Source of the DNA: Molossus alvarezi
Taxonomy: Eukaryota; Chordata; Mammalia; Chiroptera; Molossidae
Direction: 5' to 3'
DNA: 64,000 nt
Assembly (NCBI GenBank): GCA_037176705.1
Contig: CM073885.1
Span: forward strand, 219,740,290-219,804,289
The position numbers and the translations under genes are program-made. Of the stretch, positions 49,056 through 59,515 are shown one piece after another (within the stretch, counting starts at the first letter, position 1; every line of letters begins with the position of its first letter). The notes beneath the pieces are model-generated. The model made no database searches. It was not told the origin of the DNA and saw nothing but the letters and a program-made list of their open reading frames with translations.

Positions 49056-49579
49056 CTTCTGCTATCAGAAAAGAAGGAGGAAGAAAGAAGAAAGGGTATA
49101 TGTCATCCTGGGAGAGGTCGGCATTATTGTGGCATTATAAATGCATAAATAATGCTGGGATCAGTTGAGAACAATACTAAATTCATGCCCCACAGAAGTT
49201 GGAATGGTAGCACTTGCTTCTGAAGACCCAAGTCAATGAGAATAGTCCTCTAGAAGTCATGTAATCATGTTGTAAAAGAGAAGCTTATCAAATTAGAGAA
49301 GCTCCCTCCCCACACGCTTATCAAAATGTTTTCTCAGTTGCTTTCCTGGAGAGAAAGCTCAAATACCAGATAGGCCAGGTCAAAATTAGACACAGGACAA
49401 CCCTCACTGTACAGAGCCAGCTAACATTCCACAATTAATCATTCTTCAAAGCCAAAGCCAACCCAAACCTGAGGCAATGTTCTTGCAGACACCCATTGCC
49501 CCCAGCCTAAGTAGTTGGCAACCACAGGAGTTGAGGCCTGGCTTGGGCTCCTGATTTGACTACCCTTCCTTCATTTATT
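49056..49579. other. Unassigned sequence
   Basis: No recognised gene or repeat. Confidence 0.35.
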
Positions 49580-49830
49580 GTTCATACAGTCAAAGTTACC
49601 ACCCTCTGAGTCGCTACTCTGAGCCCCATAATCTACATACTTTGGTTCACTTAATTCCCCCTTAACCTTCAGGACATCAATATTGATATTCCCATTTAGG
49701 AATGAAAAAAACTGAGGTTCAAAGGGATTAAGCAACTTTCACCAAGTTACATATCAAACAAGAGCCAGAGCAAGGATTTATCCCCAAGTTGTTCAACTTT
49801 TAAACCCCTGTTCCTAATCACTAAGTACTA
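49580..49830 (-). repeat. MIR SINE
   Basis: Complement of MIR: 'aatgaaaaaaactgaggttc', 'attaagcaactttcaccaag' and 'agccagagcaaggatttat'. Fairly complete but diverged. Confidence 0.75.
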
Positions 49831-50114
49831 CAATTGTAGTGATCAAGAAAGTAAGTTTGAAGGTCTGTACTGGGCTGTCAGAGCAGCAGCAACTTCTCAT
49901 AGTCCTATCATCCTTTTTTCCAATAAGAGATCCCTGAAACCCACAAAAAAGAGAAGACAAAAATACTCTTTCTGCATTAAGAGGTATCACTGGGGACAGA
50001 GGCACAGAGAGAAGAGATGTGAGGAGAGAACTCGATTTCTATTTCAACAGCCTTGTTTCCGTTTTCTCACTTTTGAGCCAAAGTAATCTGTTGCAGAATT
50101 TTTTAATTCTACCC
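49831..50114. other. Unassigned sequence
   Basis: No recognised feature. Confidence 0.35.
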
Positions 50115-50600
50115 GATGTAAGGTAGCCAGGCGCCGCCGGTGGGAGGTGGGAAGAAACAGAAGAGCCAAACAGCCGAATAAGCAGAAATCGGGCTTTATT
50201 GGGTACACTCCGGGCGGGTTCACAGACTCCGGGGGTCCAGTCCCAGAAGCCGCGCCCGATGCTGGGGTTTGTGATTTTTATATCTGCGCCTGTGGCAGCA
50301 GGAACTTGTTGTTAGGGTTAGGTCCTGAGGGGCTACGCATGGGGGCCCCTGGAATGTGAGTCTATTGTCCCGGAGCAAACAGTTCCTGGACTAGGACAGG
50401 AGAATGGGACAGGAGTTGATCTATGAGTTCGGGGCAAACAGTTCCTGAAACAGGGTGGGAGTTTAGGTTGGGTAAGCGAGGTAATGGCTGAGCAGTTTGC
50501 CTGGCGCCAGTTCCCAGGCTCTCGGACACCCATCAGTTTTCTTTTGTGTGTTATCTCCTCTCCCCCCCACCCCCCCGCCCCAAAGAAACTTGAGTCCTTG
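50115..50600 (-). mobile_element. Probable solo LTR of an endogenous retrovirus
   Basis: On the minus strand the order is U3-like sequence, a TATA box (GATATAAAAATC, plus-strand complement near 50275-50285), and about 90 nt later ACCCAATAAAGCCCG (polyadenylation signal, complement at about 50190-50205). A short U5-like end finishing CCTTACA follows at 50115. The GC-rich segments differ from the flanks. No internal gag/pol/env sequence is attached. The 5' limit and the target duplication were not resolved. Confidence 0.65.
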
Positions 50601-50656
50601 GCAGAGAAAATAGTTTGTGTAAAGACCAATTCCAGTTTTAGTTTTTTATTTTTCAT

Positions 50657-50860
50657 ATGATGTTATTGATTTTTGGAGAAAGAGGAAGGGGGGGTGGAGA
50701 TAAAACATCCATGAGAAAGAAACATCAATAGACTGTCTCCAGCGCACCAGATCAAGCCCCTAGCTCAGGCATGTGACCTGACCCAGAACAAAAACAGCAA
50801 CCTCTGGGCGCACGGGACAAATCTCATCCAACTGAGCCACGACACACACAGCCAGTTTCA
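50657..50860 (-). mobile_element. Ves-type SINE, old
   Basis: Minus-strand order: diverged tRNA head 'gtgtgtcgtggctcagttgg', 'caggtcacatgcctgagc', purine tract and a T-rich tail near 50657. Heavily mutated. Confidence 0.7.
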
Positions 50861-51289
50861 GTTTATTTTTCAACTCATTCTCACTGGAACCAATTCACCA
50901 GACTGACTGCCCTTCACACTATATTCTGATGCCTGCCTGGACCCTGGGCCTGTTCTTTGAACCACAAAGGCAGTCAGGGGAACACCACCCACTCCAGGAC
51001 AGCAGGAGGAACTCTGTGTTGGTGGTCCACCATTTGGAAGCTTGGATTGGTCACAGTATAACTCAGTACTTGGATGAAGCTGGCAGGATTACTTATACAG
51101 ATATATCATAGTATTTATTGCATATTTTACAACATTAACATGATTATACGCTTCAGAAAGTACACGTGTAATTTAGAATATAAACAGACCTAGAACTTTC
51201 CTATTCCTGGTCTTGCCTAATTTTTCTACATCCCCTGTTAAAAAGCGAGAAGCCAGTCCAAGTAGACTTCTCTTGAGTCTGCCCGCCTC
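50861..51289. other. Unassigned sequence
   Basis: No recognised gene or repeat. Confidence 0.35.
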
Positions 51290-51975
51290 AGCGTCTACTC
51301 TGGAACTACTCTAGTGTAAGTCCTTATTTCTTACTATTCCTTCGCTACCTGTCTTTACTACCTTCGGGGTCCAACACTCTGGTCTAGACCATTCTCCACA
51401 CTGTACCCAGAGATATCTTTCTAAAACACAAAACACTTCCTGGCCTTCCACCATGTTCAGAATAAAGACAAAATCCCTGCAGGGCAAGACAGACAGAGAC
51501 AGGAAAAGGTCAGGTCATTTATGGACTCATCTAGTCTTTCATCAATCGATCAAGGGCCCTCTGTACTCTGACCCTGTTCAGTTGATAACATCTTCTAATA
51601 TTTTCCCAATACAGTCCCCTCCTCTACTTCACCCTCCTCTCTTTTTCACCCTCCTCGTCCACCCAGATGATTCCCACTCACTCTTCAAGGATCAACACGA
51701 GCTTTGTCTTCCTCAGCAGACATTTCTCTGGGAGACTCCCCACAGCGAGTTAAAAGCCTCGCCCGTGCCGTCAGAGCAAACATGCTAACGCCACCTCTAT
51801 CACAGCTCCACTGTCACCACCTGCTCACCTCTGTCCTTTCACCGAAGCTGAGCTCACAGAAAGTGCACTGCCGTCTTATTCCCCTTCGTGGCCCAGTCCC
51901 TGGAATAATTGCTGGCCTGAAGTGGGTTACTCGCCGTGATGTGCGAGGGAATGAAAGAATGAAGGGATGAATCAC
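51290..51975 (+). repeat. L2 LINE 3' end relic
   Basis: The order matches L2: 'accattctccacactgtacc', 'gatatctttctaaaacacaa', 'ccatgttcagaataaagaca', 'cactcactcttcaaggatca', and at the end 'cccagtccctggaataattg' and 'gaatgaaagaatgaaggg'. Non-coding and strongly decayed. Confidence 0.65.
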
Positions 51976-53218
51976 GGCTCGGTCGCTGTCTCTAGACACC
52001 GGAGGTACACCGAAGTGCTGTCATTGAAGAGAGTTGAATAAAGGGACTACTTATAAAGGTGTAGACAAGGTCAGGGAAGTGCATAAAAAAAATGAAGCGG
52101 TCCTGCCCAACCCTGTCAGCCCAGTTCCGCTTCTGGCTGGCAGGACCCAGGGCGCCGGAAAGCACTGTGGGGGCTGCAGTGGTGGCGGGCAGGTCAGCTC
52201 TCCTGACCCCTGAAGCCATCACCAGCAAGGACGGGATCCAAGGGGCTGCAGACGCGGCGGCACTGTTGCCAGAAGTGCCAGAAGCAGTGCCCGGACCAGA
52301 AGGGCTTTCAGGGGCGCTGTACCTGCCCAGCCGCCCAGAGACTACTGCTGGCTGCAGAAAACCCTCAGCACTTTACGGATTAGTTTTCAGAGGGATTCCA
52401 AAGAGACTCTCTAGAACTGCTCAGGAGACGCTTTGGCACAAGAGAGTTCACAGCAACGTTGTTTACAATGAGTGTGTCAGCCTCCGAGAGCACATCCATG
52501 TGAATGCCACTCGGTGGGAGACTCTGACGAATTTTACCCAGTGGCTGGGCACAGAAGGGCCGTGCAAAGTGGACGAGACACCAAACGGCCGGTATATTCA
52601 GTATAGAGACGGGACCCAGGAACTATCCGCCGGCAATGGGAACGAGAGAAAAAGAGGAAGCAGGACCTTGACGGTGAAGAGAAAACTGCCAAATTTATTG
52701 AAGAATCAGTGAGAAGAGGTCTGGAAGGGAAAGGATAGGAAGCACCTGTTTGGCAAGAATTAAGTAGAAAAAATGATGGAGAGAAATGACATTTCATTTG
52801 AATAGAGGAGCAGGTAGTTCAAAGGCAACACCTCCCAAGTCCAGTTCTTTGGGACCCGGTGCATTGGAGGTGATACAGACCGCAGCGGCAGTGAATGGAA
52901 GGAATCTCCCCAGACCTCAGCTCCACCAAGAGAAAAGAAGAGAAAGAAATCCACACTGGATGAAAGCATGGAGATGGAAGAGGGAAGGAAAAAGAGCTGC
53001 CCAAACAGACTGCTGGCTGCAGCTTCAAATCATCATGAAAATTCTAACCAAAAAACTTGGAGAGAAATAGCACAAAAAGGGCATTGTAAGAAGAAACTGA
53101 CAAATATACAGCTATTGTAGTGATTGACTCTGAAGATGAGCTGAAACTTGACCGATTACTGAGAAACAGTAATTCCAGCAGCAGGAAGAAGGATTCTCTT
53201 TTTAAACAGAGGCTACAG

Positions 53219-53419
53219 ACCAGCTGGTGTGACTCAGTGGATTGAGCGTTGTCCCATGGACTGAGAGGTCCCTGTTCAATTCCCAGTCAGGGCACATGCC
53301 AGGGTTGTGGGCTCCATCCCCAGTGGGGGATGTGCAAGAGGCAGCCTATCGATATTTCTATCTCACATCAATGTTTCTATCTGTCTCTTCCTTGATCTCC
53401 AAAAATCAATAAAACCATA
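53219..53419 (+). mobile_element. Ves-type SINE inside the KIN pseudogene
   Basis: Head 'accagctggtgtgactcagt', tail 'aaaaatcaataaaacc'. Perfect 18-bp duplication TTTAAACAGAGGCTACAG at 53201-53218 and 53420-53437. It splits the region that encoded the C-terminal domain. Confidence 0.94.
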
Positions 53420-53521
53420 TTTAAACAGAGGCTACAGAGGATAGGAAGGTACCTTAGACTCTGTCAGTGAGAAGGCCTTTTCAGCTCTATAGTCCTTGAA
53501 ACTGGCCCTTAAAAATGACTC

Positions 53522-53778
53522 GGTTTCCCTGGCCGGTTTGGCTCAGTGGTTAGAGTGTTGGCCTGCGGTCCAGAGAGGCCCGGGTTTGGTTCCCGCCAAG
53601 GGCATGTACCTCGGTTGCAGTTTGTCCCCAGCCCCGGTTGGGTCATGCGGGAGGCAGCCACTCAATGTGTCCCTTTCACAGCAATGTTTCTCTCTCTTTC
53701 TCTCTTCCTCTATCTCCCTCCCACTCTGTCTGAACAAAACAATGGAAAAATGTCCTCGGGTGAGAATAAAAAAATGTT
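53522..53778 (+). mobile_element. VES SINE inside the KIN pseudogene
   Basis: Head 'ccctggccggtttggctcag', complete tail. Perfect 13-bp duplication TTAAAAATGACTC at 53509-53521 and 53779-53791. It separates the last 15 or so codons (EGILYEDISKLA) from the rest. Confidence 0.95.
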
Positions 53779-54147
53779 TTAAAAATGACTCAGTTGAAGG
53801 AATTCTATATGAAGACATTTCTAAACTTGCTTGACTTTGAAAATACGTTTGCACATTAAACCCCTAAAACATCAAATCGGTGTTCCACAAGGTACTACCC
53901 AACTTGACCACGTGGGAGTTTGTCTTGTAGAACACAGATGGGTTTATTTACATAGGACAGTACAGTGGTTTAGCTAAACTTACAGAAATGTCTGATTTCT
54001 CTCACAAAGCATCGAAACTATATAAATTTGTTTTTCTCATTTTTGTTTTCCTTATATTTCCTTCATTTTTTTAATCTTCATTAAAACAATGTTATTGTAA
54101 AGTGTTTTGTATGAGACCATTTAGTATCATACAAAAAAAATGAAGCA

Positions 54148-54487
54148 CCCCTGAGGCCAGGCACAGCAGGAGCCTGGAGGTGCAAGGAGAGAGTGTGGCT
54201 CCCAGAGAGTCACAGCCCCACAGGACCAACTGCCAAGAGGTGCGGCCTCCAGTAGACAAGTGTCCAACCTGCAGTGACCCGGCATGATGGGAGCTGAGGG
54301 AATAAAGATAAAATCACTCTCCTCCCATTCTTCAGTCTCCTCAAACTGCCTCTCACTAGCCAAGCCAACCAGAAGGCAGAGGGCAAGAGAGTCAATGATG
54401 CAATCAACAACATGGGTCCGTCCTCCCGGGTGCAAAGCAGGGCGGTCAGAGGTTGGGAGGAGATCTGCAAGAGCAAATGGAAAAGTC
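54148..54487. other. Unassigned sequence
   Basis: No recognised feature after the KIN retrocopy. Confidence 0.35.
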
Positions 54488-54501
54488 AATAGTTTCTCTT
54501 T

Positions 54502-54769
54502 TTTTATATATAATTTTGTTTTTATCCTCACACAGGACATTTTTTTTTTTTTTTACATTCATCTTCAGATAGAGCAGGAGGGAGAGGGAGGAAGAGAGAG
54601 AGAGAAACATCAATGTGACAGAGACACATCGAGTGGTTGCCATCCACACAACCCCAACCAGGGCTGGGGACAAACTGCAACCGAGGTACATGCCCTTAGT
54701 GGAAACCGAACCCGGGACTCTCTGGTCCACGGGCCGACGCTCTCACCGCTGAGCCAAACCGGCCAGGGC
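54502..54769 (-). mobile_element. VES SINE
   Basis: Minus-strand head GCCCTGGCCGGTTTGGCTCA at 54769. Duplication AATAGTTTCTCTTT (54488-54501) and AATAATTTCTCTTT (54770-54783), one mismatch. Confidence 0.93.
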
Positions 54770-54783
54770 AATAATTTCTCTTT

Positions 54784-55450
54784 CAGATAGAATCATTGAC
54801 TGTATTATAAAAGTTAAGAAGTATAAGAATAATGATCAGAAAAAATATGAGGCAGGATCGTAAGGACCTAGAAAATTTCTTGGCAAGTGGAATGGAGAAA
54901 CTGAAACAGGTATCTGAACAAACTGGCCCAGCAATTCACCGCCCGATCCAGAGGTCACCATGGCGGAAAGCCCTGAATTTCTAGCAAGTAGCCAAAGTGG
55001 CACTGGCCTTGCCTCCCCTGGCATGTCGCTCGCTGGTCATGTGCTTTAGAGCCTCTGCGCTTTCACAGCACTGGTCATGCGGTTCAGACCCTCTCCCTAG
55101 AGGGAACAGCTAGGCCTCGGCAGCAAAGCCAGGCCAGTAACGTCAGGACCAGCTCTGATGACTCAGGGCATCCACCCCCACCCTCACCCCCACCCCCTGA
55201 TGCCAATCAATCAGTGGACACCAAGACCCTGCAAAGATTCACCTGGAAAAGCTGATGACTAGTCTGTTGAGACCCTCCCCTGAAACCTGCCCCACAGCAC
55301 CCACCTTTGAAAACACATAAAACCCCTCATGACAGAGAAGCTTCCTTGGGGCACTCCCATCCAAATCTCCTGTTCCAGTGAATGTTTTATCTCCTGAACT
55401 CCTAGCAACTACACAACTACACAGATTTAGTCTTTAGCTTTTCATACCTT
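54784..55450 (+). repeat. Possible LTR fragment
   Basis: 55140-55440 carries 'acacataaaacccctcatga' (TATA-like), then 'gcttccttggggcactccca' and 'gtgaatgttttatctcctga', an LTR-like promoter-to-end layout. No boundaries or target duplication were found. 54784-54990 is unassigned. Confidence 0.3.
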
Positions 55451-55790
55451 ACCACTCTTTTCTTAGTATACTTAGTGGATATGGACTTCACCAGGATGGG
55501 CTCTTGGTAACCAAATAAAAAACTGATGTACAGTGTGAAGCAGAATGCCAACTCACTTATTTATATTAAGATGTCTTAGACGGGTACTGTTACCTATATG
55601 CTGGGAGTTATGGGAACCAGGCAAAACATCTTCAAGTAGCAGGAAAACAAACCAATGGATTAAACTCTAAGAACACTATTTATGTTTTACTCAACAAGAG
55701 GAGAAAGCAGTCTTATCATTGTTCTCAAGGAACCATATCCTTTAGCATGTTTGCTTATGGCCTCCTGGGAACAAGACATCTGCCACCCCA
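55451..55790. other. Unassigned sequence
   Basis: No recognised feature. Confidence 0.35.
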
Positions 55791-56480
55791 GACATCAGTG
55801 CTGCATTCAAAATCAGAACACAGGATGGCGGTGGGCAGGACGGGAGCAAGGGTGAGTGTGTGAGTGTGAGTGGATGTGAGTGTGGACGAGCAACCTCAAG
55901 CAGTGCAGAAACGTGGGGCAGAGGGTTCCTGTGCTGAGGATGGGGAGCAGCTGGCTACCGCGGTAAGACCCCACCACTTTGGAAGATCCCTGGTCTTCCC
56001 TGTGAGGAGGCAGTGGGAGCGGCTAGGGCCAGGCAACCTGAGTCCACCAGTGCGCCTGCACCCTCGGGCCAGTGGGCCCCGCTGTGTCAACGCAGACCAG
56101 GGCACAGTAGCCGCGCTGTCAAGGTGTCTACTGCAGAAGCCGCCACCGCAACCAGCCGCGAGCTGAGCACCATCCCCCACAGCAGCAGCCTGATCGGAGC
56201 CCAGGGGTCGGCCCTTCTTGCTGACTCTAAGGTGAACCTGATGGGGGAGCTCACTCAGCCATCTTGGACTTGGAATGGGAAGTCTCATGTTGAAGGTGGT
56301 GGACAAAGGAGAGGAGGCATCTGGAGTCCCTGGTGATCCTTGGGTTCTTTCTTACATTGAGTGCCCTCGACTGCTCACCCCCACACTTCATTTACATGAA
56401 AGAAACATAAACTTCTATCTTATTTAAGCTGCTGTTGTTTTGGAGTTTCTGCCTTTGCAGCCAAACCTAATTAGTTGACA
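55791..56480 (+). repeat. Possible ancient LTR-type repeat end
   Basis: The right part, 'ctcactcagccatcttggac', 'acataaacttctatcttatt' and 'ctgcctttgcagccaaacct', has the character of an ancient mammalian LTR end. The left part is GC-rich with open but motif-free frames (55870-56336). Family not named. Confidence 0.35.
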
Positions 56481-56603
56481 CATTTGAGTTCTCAGTGATT
56501 GACTCTATAATGCATTGGTAATATAATATTTTTTATAATTTATTGAATGAGTCTAAGGAAAACAGTTCTTGTAACTTCCACTCAGGTCAAGAAATGGAAT
56601 TTT

Positions 56604-56780
56604 TTATTTTACTGATTTGAGAGAGAAAAAAGGAATGGGGGGAGAGAGAAACATCTATTCATTGTTCCACTAATTTATGTATTCATTGGTTAATTCTTGT
56701 TTGTGCCCTGACCAGGGATCAAACCTGCAACTTTGGCATACCTGGACAACTCTCCAATCAATTGACCTACCCAGCCAGAG
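56604..56780 (-). mobile_element. Ves-type SINE, old
   Basis: Diverged head on the minus strand (CTCTGGCTGGGTAGGTCAAT). Duplication CAAGAAATGGAATTTT (56588-56603) and CAAGAAATATAATTTT (56781-56796), two mismatches. Confidence 0.85.
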
Positions 56781-57019
56781 CAAGAAATATAATTTTACAG
56801 CCACCCTGGAAGCCTTGTGTGTGCCCTGCCCCAATCACAACTCCCTCCTTGCTCCTGGAAGCACCTTCATCCTGATTTTTATAGTAAGCACTGCCGTGTT
56901 AGAACAATGTAATATTACCTTAAAAACATTTTGGTTAAAGACCAATTTTATCTGTTTTATATGAAATGATGTTTAAGACTTTAACAGAAGACTTCCTCTG
57001 ATTAAAAAGTTAGGAAATA

Positions 57020-57231
57020 GCCCGGCTGGTGTGGCTCAGTGGTTGAGCATCAACCATACCAAGAGATCGCCAGTTCGATTCCTGGTCAGGGCACATGCCC
57101 AAGTTGTGGGCCTGATCCCCAGTGAGGGGCATGCAGGACATGGCCAATCGATGTTCTCTCTCACTGATGTTTCTATCTCTCCCTCTCCTTCTTCTCTCTC
57201 TAAAAATCAATAAAGAAAAAACAAACTTTTA
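57020..57231 (+). mobile_element. Ves-type SINE
   Basis: Head 'gcccggctggtgtggctcag', B box 'agttcgattcc', tail 'aaaatcaataaagaaa'. Duplication AAAAAGTTAGGAAATA (57004-57019) and AAAAAGTCAGGAAATA (57232-57247), one mismatch. Confidence 0.93.
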
Positions 57232-57247
57232 AAAAAGTCAGGAAATA

Positions 57248-57380
57248 ACTGAAGTATCTGACCACATCATTTTATAGAGGAAGAATATGAGGCTTATAGA
57301 GGAGAAAGGACTTTCTAATATCAAACAGCAAATTCGTAGCAGAATGAACTAAGATTCAGGTTATCTCTGACTCTTTAGCA
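57248..57380 (-). repeat. MIR relic
   Basis: 'cattttatagaggaagaata', 'gaggcttatagaggaga' and 'gcagaatgaactaagattca' follow the order of the complement of MIR. Short and decayed. Confidence 0.5.
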
Positions 57381-59074
57381 TTTCATTTTCTAGTTCCTTC
57401 TATGGAAAATGATTCTAGATAAAAGGCACTAGCCTTACCCAGTGACTAAAGGATAATAAAGATTTGTAAATAAAGCCTCGTGTACAGGGCATTTCCTTCT
57501 TCACCAATACCAGTGTGGCTCTTTCCATGTTGATCTCCTTTTTTAAAATTCATGAAGCATAGTATTAACATATTGAAAACTCTGAGAATAAAAAAATAAA
57601 AGTCCCAGCACAGTAACCGGAGGAAACTGCATGGGGCAAGCTGATGCTGCACTTCATCAGGTCTGGATGAGATACACACAGACCCAAATCCACTGTTTGT
57701 GCTCAGTCCATTCCAAGCAGGGACTCTGATTATGATTAGCAGGAAGGGTGTGATGTTAGCATTTTGATAGCAGACACTAACATTCTAGATCTAGAGAAGG
57801 AAAATTCTCCCATATAAATTAATTAGTAGGTACTGCCACTCCTTCCACTATTTAAAGACTGCCTTTACCGCAGACCCAAAGGTGAAATGAATTAGATAGA
57901 TAAAAGAATTGACAGAAGAATTCAATATCTTTGGACAATTATTCCTTTGCCTTTATTTGACTATGCCTAATATAAACACCCTCTAAAATGTTGGCAAACT
58001 GCTTCAGAAACCCCACCAGCAGGAACACAGACAAAAACCATTCTGGACTTTTCCAAGCTTCCCCTTCTTATCAAAATGTAGCCTTGATTTTTATGAAGGT
58101 TTCACATTAGGGAAGTGAGACCACATTCTGTGGTCATCGGTAGGACTTTCCTGCTACTGAAGAGACACTTCAATTCTCCTCACTCCGTATTCAGATTCTT
58201 CAAGCACCTTCTGTCATCCACTTGAATAAAATTGTGCCGGAAGAGACACCAAATTTAGACCCACAGGGCATTATAATGAAAAGTTTAGGCCAAAGAGGAA
58301 GTACATTCTAGCATTGTTTTCAGTTACTTCAAAGAAAAAAAGCCAGACATAATAGTCTGTTTTAATTCCCGGTCCGCTTTCCCTCACCCTTTTCTGTTGG
58401 AGTTGTGCACTGCCATGGATTAAGCACTTTGAGTAACAGCTGGGTGTCTGCATTCCTTCTTAAGCTAGGCTGCAGGCTCCTACAGGAGACAAGGCCTCCC
58501 TTCCACAGTGTGCTCAACACAGGAGTGTTGATGATAGTCATCCTCAGACAGTCTCATAAAAAAAGCTTCAGAGGAGAGTTTTTTGCTACCAGCTAGTCAC
58601 TTTCTCTAGTCACCAGACTCATGACCATGGCTCCAGTTTGGGAGGTGGGGCAAAGGAAAACTGCTTACCTGGGTAACCTCTGGCTACCACAACTCTTACC
58701 CACAGGCTCCTGGAGCATTGTTTCCCCAGAGGGAAAAATATTAGCCATTGGAGTTACACAGAATCAAATGACTGAAAGGACTTTCTGTAAATTAATTGCT
58801 TTAAGGATCAAAGAATTCAAACTACAGTGAAGGCCACTTTCCTAATGAGAACATTTTCTCCAACTTCTCCTCCATCCTATTGATGATCTCAGATTTGAAA
58901 GTACTGAAACAGACATCAGAGAAGCTATAAGACCCAGAGTGAGCAATTATACTTAGGCTTAAATTGGCCCTAAGAAGAAATGAAATTAGGCCTACAAAAG
59001 GGGTTTCCCTGGAGGCAGCAGGAGAATTTGGAGACGATAAGTCTATAACCACAACTACAAGCTAGAGGTATCTT
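57381..59074. other. Unassigned sequence
   Basis: No gene or repeat recognised over 1.7 kb. Confidence 0.35.
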
Positions 59075-59515
59075 TCTTAATAGGGACTGGTTTTTGGTTT
59101 TTATTTTTTATTTATTTATTTATTTATTTATTTTTATCCTCACCTGAGGACATTTTTCTACTTTTTGTTCAGGTAGAGTGGGATGGGGAGAGAGGAAGAG
59201 AGAGAGAAACATCGATGCGAAAGGGACACATCGAGTGGCTGCCACCCGCACGACCAACCAGGGCCGGGGACAAACCGCAACCGAGGTACATGCCCTTAGC
59301 GGGAACCGAACCTGGGTCTCTCGGGACCGCAGGCCAACGCTCTAACCGCTGAGCCAAACCGGCCAGGGCTGGTTTTTGGTTTTTAATAAATCATGGGTCA
59401 GGATCTTTCATAAGGTGAAGTATTATGCTGAAACACTTACAAATTGTGTTCCTCAGTACCTTGTATATTCTCTGGACCTGTTGGGGCAATAGGCTAGAGA
59501 AGGGGTTCTGTACAC
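59075..59515 (+). repeat. Unassigned ~170-bp repeat, copy 2, split by a VES
   Basis: 'ttaatagggactggtttttg' is followed, after the SINE, by 'atctttcataaggtgaagta', 'caaattgtgttcctcag' and 'ctagagaaggggttctgtac'. Same order as 40445-40620. Similarity ends at both borders. Confidence 0.7.
59104..59369 (-). mobile_element. VES SINE with (TTTA)n tail
   Basis: Minus-strand head GCCCTGGCCGGTTTGGCTCA at 59369. Duplication TGGTTTTTGGTTTTTA at 59088-59103 and 59370-59385, no mismatch. The tail is a (TAAA)n repeat (TTTA on the plus strand, 59104-59143). Confidence 0.95.

Larger units (their letters stand above)
52100..54132 (+). pseudogene. KIN: Processed pseudogene of KIN (KIN17 DNA/RNA-binding protein)
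   Basis: KIN17 is a nuclear DNA/RNA-binding protein with a CCHC-type zinc finger, a winged helix and a C-terminal KOW domain. All parts appear here in order without introns. The ATG position reads GCG (52185-52187), followed by LLTPEAI. Zinc-finger CQKCQKQC is at about 52267-52290, with a stop TAG at 52381-52383. Next come RVHSNVVYNE and WETLTNFTQWLG (52450-52555), the acidic/basic linker (TAKFIEESVRRGLEGK, about 52690-52735) and KILTKKLGEK. The end is EGILYEDISKLA with TGA at 53832-53834. Frameshifts occur near 52226 and 52440, with many later. Matching AAAAAAATGAAGC at both ends (about 52087-52099 and 54134-54146) marks an L1-type retroposition. Two SINEs interrupt it. The stretch 53835-54132 is presumed 3'UTR. 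Confidence 0.92.

Noticed and set aside
52092..52712. 206-codon open frame as a functional KIN-like gene
   Set aside because: The frame mixes two KIN frames. The true start codon is lost, a stop and frameshifts occur in the ancestral frame, and two SINEs split the 3' part.
55870..56336. GC-rich overlapping frames as a host exon
   Set aside because: No motif, no clear splice pattern, and the right end resembles an old LTR. Open frames are expected by chance in GC-rich DNA.
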